NCBI RefSeq assembly: GCF_000005505.3
Contig: NC_016134.3
Span: 40,858,150-40,922,149, forward strand
Direction: 5' to 3'
DNA length: 64,000 bases
Source of the DNA: Brachypodium distachyon
Taxonomy: Eukaryota; Streptophyta; Magnoliopsida; Poales; Poaceae
Shown in pieces: positions 1 through 10,519 of this stretch. The notes beneath the pieces are model-generated. The model ran no database searches. It saw nothing but the letters and a program-made list of their open reading frames with translations, and was not told the DNA's origin. The position numbers were made by a program, and so were the translations under genes. Within the stretch, counting starts at the first letter, position 1, and each line of letters begins with the position of its first letter.

Positions 1-361
1 ATTGATGGTAACTGTATCTGAACATCAGGTAACTACGTCAGCTCATGGTGATAACTATAATCTAGACAAGTTGGTAACTGCATCAATGGCACCGATGGTA
101 ACTATAACACAAATAAACAGATAACTACATCAATGATATCATGGTAACTGTAACCTAAAACTGTTGGAGAACTACATGAGTACTATCTTGGTAACTCTAA
201 CTACTGCATGTGGATAACTGCATTGGTGATGTGTTAATAACTGCAACATGAGCAACTTGGTAACTAAATTAGTGCCATGACGGTAACTATTAGCTTGACA
301 TGCCTATGGTGGTACATGATTACTTTAATGACATCGCAATTTTCCCATACATCATAGTATG
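1..361. repeat. Degenerate minisatellite, about 24-bp period
   Basis: About a dozen imperfect copies of a unit built around TGGTAACTRCATCA recur every 20-26 bp up to the hAT element that follows. The array is cut by the window edge. It does not look coding. It could be an old satellite or subterminal repeats of a larger transposon; I cannot tell which. Confidence 0.6.
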
Positions 362-369
362 GTGGTAAT

Positions 370-856
370 TAGGGGTGGGCATAAAAACCGAGAAACCGAA
401 ACCGATCACCGAAGAACCGGAAACTGAAGCCGATTGGACCGAAACCGAAGAACCGTTTAAAACTTCGGTCAGCAAACTCAAAGAACCGAAGTTTGTTTGG
501 TTAATTCGGTCTCTTGCCTCGGTTAACCGAAAAAACCCAAAGAACCGAAGTTCATTGCTGCATCTTTAAAATTTAATGTTTTCATTGCACGTTAGATGAT
601 ATTTACTCATTACGTGTGTCTGTGTCACAAAAGATTATGTGTTTATTTTTGCATGTAACTTAAATCTATTTTTTTGTTATAAGTAGAAGATTGAACTAAA
701 TTTGTTTTCATTTTTTTTGCCGTAAACACAATGTTCGGTTTTCGGTTCTCTCAATTTTTTTAAGATAACTTCGGTCCTCATATTTGAAGAACCAAATTTC
801 ATGAAAACCCGAAGAACCGAACCGAAATTTCGGGTATAACCGAACGCCCACCCCGA
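370..856. mobile_element. Non-autonomous hAT MITE
   Basis: The 487-bp element begins TAGGGGTGGGC and ends GCCCACCCCGA, an 11-bp terminal inverted repeat with one mismatch. It is flanked by a perfect 8-bp direct repeat GTGGTAAT at 362-369 and 857-864. An 8-bp target duplication with a YAGGGGTGG-like end is the hAT superfamily signature. The interior is packed with ACCGAA/GAACCG motifs on the left and their complement (CGGTTTTCGG, GGTTCTC) on the right, so the ends can fold back. No transposase ORF is present. Confidence 0.85.
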
Positions 857-865
857 GTGGTAATA

Positions 866-1071
866 CTTCCTCCATTCCAAAATATACCTCATATAGATTT
901 GTGCACTTGGACCAAGGGAGTTCTCGTTTCTAGTGCCTGACCACTCATATTGGGTTAATAATAAATTGATGTGAGTAGTTATTGGCCGTGTGCGGGTACC
1001 AAGAGAAAATGAGGTGTATTGTGGAACAAATTAAAAAAATCTATACGCGTTGTATTGTGAAATAGAGGGAG
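866..1071. mobile_element. Stowaway-like MITE, family shared with 53186
   Basis: Begins CTTCCTCCATTCC and ends GAAATAGAGGGAG, flanked by TA at 864-865 and 1072-1073, as for Tc1/mariner-type Stowaway elements. The arms match for about 35 bp (both contain ATATAGATTT or its complement). It sits 10 bp from the hAT element. A second copy of the same family, sharing interior text such as TGTGAG(T/C)AGTTATTGG, lies at 53186-53363. Confidence 0.75.
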
Positions 1072-1073
1072 TA

Positions 1074-1660
1074 CTAAACAATGTCTAGATCAATCAAGTT
1101 GGAGAAAAACAAGGTAGCACGACAACATGGCTCTTCGATCCACTCCACCTAGTAATGAGCTAATAACAGCCAATCGCTGAATTATAACTGCTAGGAAGAC
1201 TGTCATGCCAAGAAAAACAAGTGTAGGTGACACCTTATGAAATCTCTAGCCCAGTCACCTCACAATTATCAGTGCTATAGAGCAGAAAAGAGAATTATGC
1301 ATGTCTTCCATTGCAAAACATGCTAACTGCAAAGTAAGCCTAGTCCACCAATCGAGGAAACACACATAAAGTAACATCTAGTTACAAATTTGAAGCAATG
1401 AAAAGTTCGAGACAGAGAAGGAATGGAGTCATACAATTTCGGGCCTGATGAAGATAGTCTTGCTAATCACATTGATAGACCCGGAATTGTCAAGCACACA
1501 CGCGATAAATGACCAAGTGTAGGCTTCGCAGTGTAGTGGAAGAGTCGCATGAACTTGTCGCACATCACCCTGTCCTCATATGGTGCTATTTGTCACGTTC
1601 AGAATAATCAACAGGTTACGGATGGCTTGCACAATGTGTTCCCATAAAATTGGCATTTCA
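1074..1660. other. Unassigned intergenic DNA
   Basis: AT-moderate sequence with no ORF or repeat that I recognise. It lies downstream of the decayed TBL gene, which is on the minus strand. Confidence 0.4.
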
Positions 1661-1674
1661 TCGAACAGGTACGG

Positions 1675-2298
1675 TGCAACTCTGTTGGGGAGCTGAGAAA
1701 GGACGCCAGAGCTGGTACGAGCTGTCGCGGCAGCCGTTGCGCATGTAGGTGATCTGCTCCGTCAGGGACTCGCACTCCAGCACATGGTGCATAGGCTCCT
1801 ACTCCCCCTTGGTGTCGTAGGTCCACCACCTGCGGTACACGTCGCACATCGGTTTTGGCAGCCATGGAACCTCCACTGCCTCTACCCTGTTGCTGCTGGG
1901 CGCGATTGGCTTGGGCGGGCGTCGAGGAGGTGGGCCGGCTCGGCCTGCTTCGCGTTATTGCTTGTTGCGGCTGACGCTTTCTTCTTTCCCTGCTGGACGT
2001 CAACATGGCGATGCTCCTCCTCGTCCTTTTGCCGGGCAAGGAATGGGAGCTGACAACCTCACGGTGGGGCAGGGCGTCCTCTTGCAGAATGGAGGAGGCG
2101 GAGGTCGGGGGAAGACCTAGCACGCTCGGCCCCATGGATGGCGAGTGGGTGAGGCTTGACAAGTGACGACCACATCTTCGAGGTACAGGAAGGCCACGAC
2201 GAGGAAGATGGAGACAAGGAGGTCCCCTAAGCACAGCTGCGCGTCAGGCCTGCGTGTGGCCGCCGCTTCCTCCTCTTACTTCGTGACCGCGCCGCCAT
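1675..2298 (-). pseudogene. TBL/XOAT-type xylan O-acetyltransferase remnant
   Basis: Read on the minus strand, an ATG at 2298 starts a basic cytosolic tail (MAARSRSKRRKRR). After a frame change a hydrophobic signal anchor follows (LLVSIFLVVAFLYL, about 2165-2215). Further on lie WWTYDTKGE, an in-frame stop at 1799-1801, then ECESLTEQITYMRNG and CRDSSYQLWRP. The last stretches match the N-terminal TBL domain of ESK1/TBL29-like Golgi acetyltransferases (pattern CEFLTxQVTCMRNGRxDxxYQxWRWQP). The catalytic GDS and DxxH parts are absent. At least one frameshift, several stops, and loss of the second cysteine (C to Y) show that it is dead. Assignment to the family is firm; the exact subfamily is inference. 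Confidence 0.65.
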
Positions 2299-2458
2299 GT
2301 CAGGGAGCTTCCTCCTCCTACAGTAGCCATTCGAAATGGGGTTGGGGACTTGGGGCTGCGAGTGGAAGAAACAAGGCAGAGCCTGTGGCCGGAAGAAAGG
2401 AGGTTCGGGCAATTTGGAAACCGGATGATCGCGATCGAACGGCAGACGAGGCGTACAT

Positions 2459-2518
2459 GCGTAAGGTGAGTTGCGGTACGTCTGGAAAGCGTAAGGTGAG
2501 TTGCGGTACGTCTGGAAA
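2459..2518. repeat. Perfect 2 x 30-bp tandem repeat
   Basis: A 30-bp unit beginning GCGTAAGGTGAGTTGCGG occurs twice head to tail. It lies about 300 bp upstream of the GEN1 start codon, in the distal promoter or intergenic spacer. Confidence 0.85.
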
Positions 2519-2814
2519 ATAGATTTTCCGAATTTTAATTGTTCAAAAGAGAATAGTATAAAAAAACAAGTTCAAATTTGAAAGTAGCATGATTGAAACG
2601 TTGACTTCGGTGAAGAGGCGCAAACGCAACCGCTTCCGTTTCTTAGATCAACAGACGCAATGTTTCATCTGTGCTGGGCCCACTTTACATACGCACAGGC
2701 ACGACACGGGGACCCAACCAAACGGCCCATTAGCCACAACGGCGAGTCCCGCGAGCCGCAGCGCCCTAGAAACCCCGCCGTCGACGACGACGGCAAAGAG
2801 GAGGAGGAGGAGAG
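2519..2814 (+). promoter_or_regulatory. GEN1 promoter and 5' UTR region
   Basis: Sequence between the tandem repeat and the GEN1 ATG. It is AT-rich at first, then GC-rich with GACGACGACGG and GAGGAGGAGGAG runs just before the start, typical of a grass 5' UTR. No TATA box is evident, as in many housekeeping DNA-repair genes. Confidence 0.4.
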
Positions 2815-5800
2815 ATGGGCGTGGGCGGGAGCTTTTGGGACCTCCTGAAGCCGTACGCGCGCCAGGAGGGCGCGGGGTACCTCCGCGGCCGCCGCGTCGC
2901 CGTCGACCTTTCCTTCTGGATCGTCTCCCACACCACCGCCATTCGGGCGCGCTCCCCGCACGCGCGGCACCCCCACCTGCGCACCACCTTCTTCCGGACG
3001 CTCTCCCTCTTCTCCAAGGTCGGTTGGATTCCCCTCCCCACCCTCTAGTCGCTCCACCTTCCGTCGGTGTCGCTTCCCCCCTTCGGATTTTTGTCGCATT
3101 CACCCGTTTCTTCAGTACCCCCAGTGCTTAGCGCCATGTCTCTCGCTCCTTCAAGATTCAATCTTTGATATGCGACCGCTGTCCAATCTTTCATGGGCTT
3201 ACTGTTATGAGTTCGATATCTCGTTTTATTTAGTGCTGCCGGGGCTCTGCGCCTTGCGATTTCGATTCACTTGTTGATCTGTCTCTGGAACTGTTTCAGA
3301 TGGGAGCTTTCCCGGTATTCGTGGTGGACGGCCAGCCGTCGCCGCTCAAGTATCAGGCGAGGGCTGCGCGCTTCTTCCGAGGCTCTGGGATTGACCGGTC
3401 CGCGTTGCAGAGCGAGGATGCGGAAGGGGAGGCCAGTGTCCCGGCGCCGGTGAAAGGGAGAAATGCTGCGTTCACGCGATACGTAGAGGAGTGCGTGGTG
3501 AGTGCCCATATCTTGGCAATGTTGTTATCCTTTTTCACGATTTAGGACTTCATTTGGTTAAGAAAGCTGGACTGAAGTGCAATGTATTCACTCTGCTAGA
3601 TTAACAAAAAAATAATTCTCTGAGACCGTCCAGTAGTAATTTGTGCAAGTTTCCACTCTAGTTAGCTGATGCATTTCGGTGCTCTGGTGTTGCTACTGGA
3701 AACCAATAAAGGTCCTTTCTTTGACAGTTTTGTATTTCTGTAACGTATAGGAACTGCTTGGATATCTTGGAATGCCAGTATTGCGGGCAACTGGTGAAGC
3801 TGAAGCTCTCTGCGCTCAGTTGAATAATGAGGGTCATGTAGATGCCTGTATTACTTCAGACAGTGATGCATTCCTCTTCGGTGCTAAGACCGTCATAAAA
3901 GTGCTACGATCGAATTGTAAGGTGGGCAGTCTATTATAGTTATCATACCGCAGTGGAGGATCCGCTGCTTCACTTTCCCTGTACCATGGTGCGATGACCA
4001 GGAATTTTTTTTCAGGAACCTTTTGAGTGCTACAACATAGCCGATATTGAGTCTGGCATTGGACTGAAGAGGAAACAAATGGTAGCCATGGCCCTTCTTG
4101 TTGGCAGTGACCATGATTTGCATGGGGTGCCTGGTTTTGGTGTTGAGACTGCCCTTCGGTTTGTGCAGCTATTTGAGGAGGATCATATTTTAGATAAGTA
4201 TGTTCTGTACTTTGATGAGAAGTTATTGTAATTTCCAGCAAAATGAGTAGCGCAAAATTATATTTCTGAACCTAATCTTATTTTTACTAATCCAGATTAA
4301 AGGAAATTGGTAGAGGAATCTATCCATTCCTAGAAGGATTTGACAAGGCCCATGTTAATGATCTACCATCACCATCTGAAACGAGCCCACCAGTTGTGAG
4401 ATCACCTCACTGCTCACATTGTGGTCACCCCGGCAGCAAGAAAAATCATAGCAAGACTGGGTGCAATTATTGCCTGGTGGATACATTAGAAAATTGCGTG
4501 GAAAAACCGGCTGGTTTTGTATGTGAATGTCCTAGCTGTGACAAGGTAAACTCATTTGATTTCTAGGAATTCATAACTCTGTACTTTCCAGTGTCATGTG
4601 CACTACAAAAACTAATGTTTGTTGCCTTGTTCATTGCCATAAACTCATAATCATTCTCATGTCTTCTGTTCAACGAAACAATCTACTCCCTTGTAAATGG
4701 TTTATTGAATCTTAATTCTCTACGTATTAATAGTATCTTTGGTGGTATCATTGTTAGGCACGCAGTCTGAAAGCACAGAGAAGACACGAAAATTGGCAAA
4801 TCAAGGTCTGCAAAAGATTAGCTGCCGAGACGAATTTCCCAAATGAAGAGATAATTAAATTGTATTTATGTGATAACAATTTGGATGAAGGTAAATTTTG
4901 GTAACTGTCTTTTATTATTTCTCAATGTGACATGTATCTAAGAGTATGGTTTCTGCACTTCTGTTTAGGATAGTTATATCTTATTCTGTTTTCCAATATT
5001 TCCTGCATTGTAATCTGATCTTTGTCCTCGTTGATGTATATCCTAACTGAGACCTCATCGTCCTGTCTGCAGAAAATGGTATTCCATTGCTCAGGTGGGA
5101 TGAGCCTAATGTTGAGGCTTTGGTAGACTTCTTGGCTTATATGCAGAAATGGGAGCCATCTTATATCCGACAGCACATGCTTCCTATGCTATCAACCATA
5201 TATTTACGTGAAGTGGCTTCATCTCCATGTAAATTATTGCTTCTGTATGACCAGTATGAATTCCTTTCAATTGAACGGATTAAGATACGATATGGACACC
5301 CTTACTACTTGGTCAAATGGAAGAGGGCCAGTTCCAGTATGGTTTCAAGTGGCGTATCTGATACGAAGCCGGAATTAGATGGGGACGGTCATGCTGAGGT
5401 GGTTGTTTTGGACGACGATGATGACGAGGAGGCAACAGTGATTTGTGAATCTGCTGACTTGTTAGATGAGCCAGACATACCACAAGTACTCAGGGATGAT
5501 AACCGCATCTTTCTATTGACCGATGAAGATATTCAGCTCGTGAATGCTGCATTTCCTAATGAAGCACGGCGGTTTCAGGAAGAACAGGTTCGTATTAGTT
5601 GCAATCTTCACGATGATCAAGTTACAATACTACGATGCTTCCAGGACATCATAATGAACTACTGAATTATATCCTCACTTCATTTATTTCTTGACCAATA
5701 CTTTTGTTCGGTTTGGTTAACAAATCCCCTGAATTGGTTGCAGAGTCTCAGGGAAGAGAAAACAAGATCACGGAAATCCAAGATGAACCTAGCAAATAGC

Positions 5801-6010
5801 ATGTTCGAGACACCAAAAGGCCCAAGACCTAGCGGGGTTCAACTTAGCATCAAGGAGTTCTACCGCTCGAAGAAAGCAGCGGGAGACGAATCTGGGAAGA
5901 AGCTGCATGTTGAAGGCCAGACATCGAAGGCTGCATCAAGAAAATCCTCACCTGTGGACCTCGATAAGAAGATACCCAAGTCTATTCGACGGCGCCTGCT
6001 TTTCGACTAA
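2815..6010 (+). CDS. GEN1: GEN1/Yen1-type Holliday junction resolvase
   Basis: Eight exons join in frame with GT/AG borders: 2815-3018, 3300-3497, 3751-3921, 4016-4197, 4296-4545, 4758-4890, 5073-5587, 5744-6010, giving 639 aa, close to the roughly 630 aa I recall for rice GEN-L. XPG-N lies at residues 1-95 (MGVGGSFWDLLKPY start) and XPG-I at 137-230. The metal-binding acidic set is visible: D31, D78, E150, E152, D171, D173 and D223. The helix-two-turn-helix core reads GSDHDLHGVPGFG. Exon 5 carries a cysteine/histidine cluster (CSHC, GCNYC, CECPSC). Exon 7 has the chromodomain-like IERIKIRYGHPYYLVKW. Exon 8 has QLSIKEFY, a PCNA-interaction box. The enzyme cuts Holliday junctions and flaps in the nucleus. 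The gene looks intact. Exon borders are by eye and need transcript support. Confidence 0.9.
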
Positions 6011-6600
6011 AACAATCCACTGTTCTCCTGACAGTTTCTTCCACTGCTGTACATGCTTCAGTGAATGTGTTTATGTTTCTATTGGGCCTTGGATGTTTCT
6101 TATGGGCCTTGGATGTAAATTATGCGGCCTTTCTCTGTATAGTAAACAAGCAATCTTTATAGTGAAAAAGGGGGCAGTATTTTGTTGAACTTGACTGTGG
6201 AAGCAAAACTTTGTATGTGCTGTAATTGCCACTATGCTCAGCATGAATCCATGATAGATGTTAGGACTTGCATACGGCACGGCCGTCCGCCGGCTAGTCT
6301 TATGCATTTATTCAAGGAGCTGGCTTCTTGTGTTGAAGTGAGTTGCCATGAAATGCGCGGTCATTAGTTATTTGCATGCTTGCACTAAGAGACAAAATGA
6401 TTAGGTTGTTGATATGCTTTGTAAATACCCTTTGTAAAACAGTAGTAATTTCAAAATGTTTTAAATCTCAAACCACGTGCCTTTAATTACCTCCGGATTG
6501 ATTCGACAAGATCTTCAAAGCTAATGGGTATGTTTCGATTCTTTCTTGCCTTAAAAGTTTCTTCATCTTTCTAGATATACAAGGCTAAATTGGAGGGAAA
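6011..6600 (+). repeat. GEN1 3' flank, source copy of a local duplication
   Basis: Contains the GEN1 3' UTR. From about 6080 to 6570 it recurs, diverged, at about 9110-10030 (shared: GGCACGGCCGTCCGCCGGCT, TATGCATTT, GTTATTTGCATGCTTGCAC). At 6140-6141 this copy has a plain TA where the other copy carries a Stowaway MITE, so it is the empty site. This shows that the CBF array began by duplicating a block that included the edge of GEN1. Confidence 0.75.
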
Positions 6601-7250
6601 TAGGGCCCAATGATCTTCATATTTCGTTGATACTGTATATTATTGGGGTGAGAAATGAGAATTGCTGACCGGATCCGTCTCGTCCCTTGGCTTGCAAGGA
6701 CGAGCTCATGGCCGCTTCCAACCACGCACGAGCTCCTTCGAGGTTGGAAGGATGCAAACGAGCTCCTCGCAAGCCTGGATCCTCACTTGGCGGCAGCGGA
6801 GGGCACGGAGCCACGAAGGAGAAGGACATGGCTGCGGTGCGCGCCACCGCCGAGCCCGAAGAAACGGCGATGATATTTCACCGGCGAGCTTGCCGGCAAC
6901 GTGATGACCCACGTGGACAGATACGGTAACAGAAATAGAAACGTGAGTGCAATACATAGAGTACGATTTTACTTGAACAGGTGGCAGCAGCTGGTTGGGA
7001 GATGGGGCTCGGCAATACATAGAGTACGATTTTACTAGAGCCGGCGATCGTTGCCGGTATACAAACCATTGAAGCAAACGCGGCAAAAAAATATCTAATC
7101 GTTGGGCCTCGTGGGCTAGTAGCAGCTAGCTAGTGGAGCCCAATCCCCTCTCTTGGGCAGAGGAAGCTGCCCATTCGTTGGGCCTCCATGAGCTAGCAGC
7201 TAGCTAGTGGAGCCCAATCCCCCCCCCGCTCTTCGGCAGAGGAAGCTGCC
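6600..7250. other. Spacer upstream of CBF-a
   Basis: Includes a GC-rich stretch at 6660-6900 without a convincing gene, and a 23-bp direct repeat (core ATACATAGAGTACGATTT) at 6952-6974 and 7014-7036. From 7060 the sequence matches the region upstream of CBF-b (10520 onward). Confidence 0.45.
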
Positions 7251-7569
7251 TTTTTTTTTTCTTTCCTTAACGCTGCAACCTCACGCCGTCACGCGTCGTT
7301 CACTCGTTTGCCAGTTGCCACCAGCTTATGCTGGCCAACGGGTACCTGGCGTTCCGGCAGCGCGCCACGTGTCAACTCTTCAGCGCGTCACCGAAAACTA
7401 TAAAAAGAGCTGCCGCAAACCAGACTGACTTACTGAACCCTCTCCACAAGCCCAATCCTCTCATCTCACACTTCCGACACACCAGACTGAGCTACTAATC
7501 TGAAATCCAGCAGCAAGCTCCAGCAGCAGCACTGCAGCAGCCAGCAGCAAGCAAGCTACTAGCGAGCAA
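7250..7569 (+). promoter_or_regulatory. CBF-a promoter
   Basis: Elements in order: CGCG box ACGCGT at 7291-7296, G-box CACGTG at 7366-7371, TATA box TATAAAAA at 7399-7406, ATG at 7570. The CGCG box (target of calmodulin-binding CAMTA factors in plants) recurs 70-110 bp upstream of TATA in every array promoter. The G-box is shared only with CBF-b. Confidence 0.7.
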
Positions 7570-8304
7570 ATGGACGCGGCCGACTCCCCTTCCTCGTCGT
7601 CCTCGCACGAGCAGCACGGGGCGGCGTGTCCACCACCGGCGCCGCCGCGGCCGAAGCGCCCCGCGGGGCGCACCAAGTTCAAGGAGACGCGGCACCCGGT
7701 GTACCGCGGCGTGCGCCGCCGGGGCCCCGCCGGCCGCTGGGTCTGCGAGGTCCGCGTCCCGGGGAAGCGTGGCCAGCGGCTCTGGCTCGGGACGCACCTC
7801 ACCGCCGACTCCGCCGCGCGCGCCCACGACGCGGCCATGCTCGCGCTGCGCGGACCCTTCTCCGCCACTGCGTGCCACCTCAATTTCCCGGACTCCGCTT
7901 GGCTGCTCGCCATGCCGTGCGTGCTCCCCAGCGACCTTGCCGCCGTCCGGCGCGCCGCCCTCGCGGCCGTCGCAGACTTCCAGCGCCGGGAGGTCGCCCG
8001 CGGCGACGCCACCGTCCCCGTGGTTGAGGATATCGCCTCCAGCGCAACTGCGCTGCCCTCGTACATGGACGATGCCAGCTCGTGGGCGGCGTCGTTCCAA
8101 CCTTGTGAAATTGGAAATTTTGACGTTCCGGTTGGCATGTTCGAGCTCGACATGGCCGGCGAAATGGACTTGGGCGTGTACTACGCGGACCTTGCGGAGG
8201 GGCTGCTCATGGAGCCGCCACAGATGACGCCGGATACCGAGGCGTGCTGGGAAATTGGATACTACAGCCATGGAGGAGCTGAGGCCACGCTCTGGAACTA
8301 CTGA
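7570..8304 (+). CDS. CBF: CBF-a, CBF/DREB1 AP2 transcription factor
   Basis: Single-exon 244-aa protein. Residues 28-43 hold the CBF-specific signature [16 protein letters not shown], the AP2 DNA-binding domain spans 44-106 ([27 protein letters not shown]), and DSAWLL at 108-113 completes the diagnostic motif pair. The acidic C-terminal region contains [17 protein letters not shown] and ends LWNY, the usual CBF activation tail. Valine replaces the glutamate found at the E19-equivalent AP2 position of dicot CBFs, as is common in monocots. It binds CRT/DRE (CCGAC) promoters in the nucleus and drives cold-responsive genes. Motifs place it near the cereal CBF3-type subgroup. Closest relative in the window is CBF-b. 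Confidence 0.95.
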   Translation: MDAADSPSSSSSHEQHGAACPPPAPPRPKRPAGRTKFKETRHPVYRGVRRRGPAGRWVCEVRVPGKRGQRLWLGTHLTADSAARAHDAAMLALRGPFSATACHLNFPDSAWLLAMPCVLPSDLAAVRRAALAAVADFQRREVARGDATVPVVEDIASSATALPSYMDDASSWAASFQPCEIGNFDVPVGMFELDMAGEMDLGVYYADLAEGLLMEPPQMTPDTEACWEIGYYSHGGAEATLWNY

Positions 8305-8950
8305 ACGAAACGCTCTACCCTGCTTTGGCTCCACGGAACAAACTGAAGCTGCTTGCAGCGTAATAAAATTGTTGAACCTTAAATTAATCGACTCTAATCA
8401 CAGTCCTGAACTATAGGAAAAGGCACCTGAAACTGAAAGGACAGCAGTAGACTGCAGGTTTACTCAAAGGGATTGTTCCTTCCGGAAAAGGACACACTCA
8501 CTTCGTGTTTGGTAACCACAAGAGGCAACAAGAATGAGAAAGATCAACGCTCGCCGCTCGGGAATTAGACAGGGGTGGACCAAGTATGCTAATCCAAACA
8601 AAAGATGTGGGCGAAATCCTCGTAGCCACACGAGCTGACGGGGTGATGCTGTCTGGCGCTATACTGCCTCCTTCCTATATTGTGTGGCCAAGAGGGCGAG
8701 ATAGCGAGATGATGTGTAACCTTTCTCTCTTTGGAAGGCGACGTCTCACTTTAGATATTTCGATGTTTTTTTGGTGCAGTTAGATATTTAGATTTGGTAT
8801 TGTTGCATTCCATTTTTGCACGAACACGACTGTAAGTATTTCAGTAAAACAAGCAAGCGACGCAAACTCAAATTCCACTGAAGTTTTTTGCTTCTCACCC
8901 GGAGCTGCCGGGGAACCTGAGCTCACCGACGAGCTCTTGTTTTTGTTTGG
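8305..8950 (+). repeat. CBF 3' tail module, copy of CBF-a
   Basis: Holds the 3' UTR (AATAAAAT at about 8362) and a downstream block repeated after every array gene: GTTCCTTCCGGAAAAGGA, GGCAACAAGAATGAGAAAG, AACAAAAGATGTGGGCGA, TTGTTGCATTCCATTTTTGC and CTTCTCACCCGGAGCTG. These signatures let lost CBF units be recognised elsewhere. Confidence 0.75.
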
Positions 8951-8953
8951 TAC

Positions 8954-9063
8954 TCACTCCGTCACATATTAAGTGACTTTCTATTACATGTATCTAGACA
9001 ATTTTTAAATATAAATACATCTATATTTGGACAAATTTAAGTCACTTAATATGGTAGAGGGAG
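8954..9063. mobile_element. Stowaway MITE
   Basis: Begins CTCACTCCGTCACATATTAA and ends TATGGTAGAGGGAG, flanked by TA on both sides. The arms (TTAAGTGACTT / AAGTCACTTAA) pair. No ORF. Confidence 0.75.
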
Positions 9064-9109
9064 TACATGCAAGGGCTGCTTCCCCTGGATCATCTATATT
9101 TGTGGTTCT

Positions 9110-10032
9110 TTTGGGCCTTGGATGTAATTATGCGGCCTTTCTCTGCATACTCTCTCCGTTTCATAATTCTTGTCTCAAATTTGCTCAGAAATGGATGTAT
9201 CTATTTCTCAAAAGTGTCTAGATACATGTAATATTTTGACAAGAATTATGGAACGAAGCTAGTAGTAAACAAGCAATCTTTATAGTGAAAAGGAGGGCTA
9301 TTTGGTTAGGCGAAGTATCCCGCAAAAATCCTCATTCGGTGCAAACCGTGCAAACTTCATAAAAACCATGTTTAAAAGTTTCAAAAAAATTCTACAAAAA
9401 TATCTTATGTTGGGAGTGTGACGTTCTACAAATCTGCAAAATTTCAAGTTCAAAATCAAAAGCATGTGGAAGGAATTAAAAAGAAAAATTTAAAATGAAT
9501 AGTATCAAACACTGAAAAACCACTATTAATGCAGGATTTGTTTTTTTCGCTGCTACCATATGAAATTGAGTTTGAACCTGAAATTTTACACATATATAAA
9601 ACATCACTTTCTGACATTGTGATTTTTTTTTGAGTTTTCATAGTCTGCACCGTAGAGGTGGTTTTCACCGGATACTTTGCCGTTTGGTTATTTATGCTCA
9701 TCATGAATCCATGATAGATGTCAGGACTTTCATACGGCACGGCCGTCCGCCGGCTAGGCTTATGCATTTGTTCGAGGAGCTGGCTTCTTCTGTTGAAGAG
9801 AGTAGCCATGAAATGCACGGCCATTAGTTATTTGCATGCTTGCACTAAGAGACAAAATTATTAGGCTGGTGAGTGTTGATATGCTTTGTAAAACAGTAAT
9901 TTCAAAATGTTTGAAATCTAATACCATGTGCCTTTATTACCTAAACATTGATTCGACAAGATCTTCAAACAGATTCTATATGGGTATGTTTTGATTATTT
10001 TTTGCCTTAAAAGTTTATTTCTCCTTCTAGAT
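9110..10032 (+). repeat. Second copy of the GEN1 3' flank
   Basis: Diverged duplicate of about 6080-6570, now lying upstream of CBF-b. It is longer because of a Stowaway MITE at 9150-9262 and about 400 bp of extra AT-rich DNA (9265-9690). The GEN1 coding region itself was not copied. Confidence 0.75.
9150..9262. mobile_element. Stowaway MITE with empty-site evidence
   Basis: Begins CTCTCTCCGTTTCATAATTC, ends GAATTATGGAACGAAGCTAG, TA on both sides. The paralogous sequence at 6140-6141 reads through with a single TA, proving insertion after the duplication. Confidence 0.85.
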
Positions 10033-10033
10033 T

Positions 10034-10140
10034 TGTTTTAGAGCAAAAATTCCTAAAGTATTATTGCGAGCACTAGGATTTGAACCCTAGTGGGTGGAGT
10101 CCTGCACCCACAACTCCACCATCACACCAAGATGTGTCTC
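10034..10140 (-). mobile_element. tRNA-derived SINE-like element
   Basis: On the minus strand the sequence shows an RNA polymerase III A box (TGGTGTGATGGTGGAGT, 10113-10129) and a B box (GGTTCAAATCC, 10076-10086) about 26 bp apart, as in tRNA-derived grass SINEs. It lies where the sequence departs from the paralogous block at 6560. No clover-leaf could be completed, so it is not called a tRNA gene. Both ends are uncertain. Confidence 0.55.
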
Positions 10141-10519
10141 TCATCTGGCTTTATTGATTCAAGAGAGAAAGTACAAAATATCGATACACGCACGAACACA
10201 AAATAACAAAAATATTCAACAAAACTTAAAGCTTCGTCGTAGTCTTTCGAAATAAACATCTCTTGATTCATCCTTCGCATCTTGATACCTCTCCACGTAT
10301 TCGTTGACAAAATTACAAAATATCATGCTTACACAAACTAAACTAACCTCGTAGGTTTTGAAAAGCCGCATGAGCAGTCCACCTCAAACGGTGAGAACAT
10401 AAGATCATTGAACGCAGCAATGCCGAGATCATACTCCTTGCAAATCAAGCTGTAAAATTGGTTCTCCGTCAATGAATCAACAAGAAAAAGACAAAAAACA
10501 CGAAAATACGTGGCATGGC
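10141..10519. other. AT-rich spacer, unassigned
   Basis: Absent from the corresponding place upstream of CBF-a, so it probably arrived by insertion along with, or beside, the SINE. No coding signal. Confidence 0.35.

Noticed and set aside
10076..10129. tRNA gene
   Set aside because: A and B boxes are present but no acceptor or anticodon stem could be formed; a SINE explains it better.
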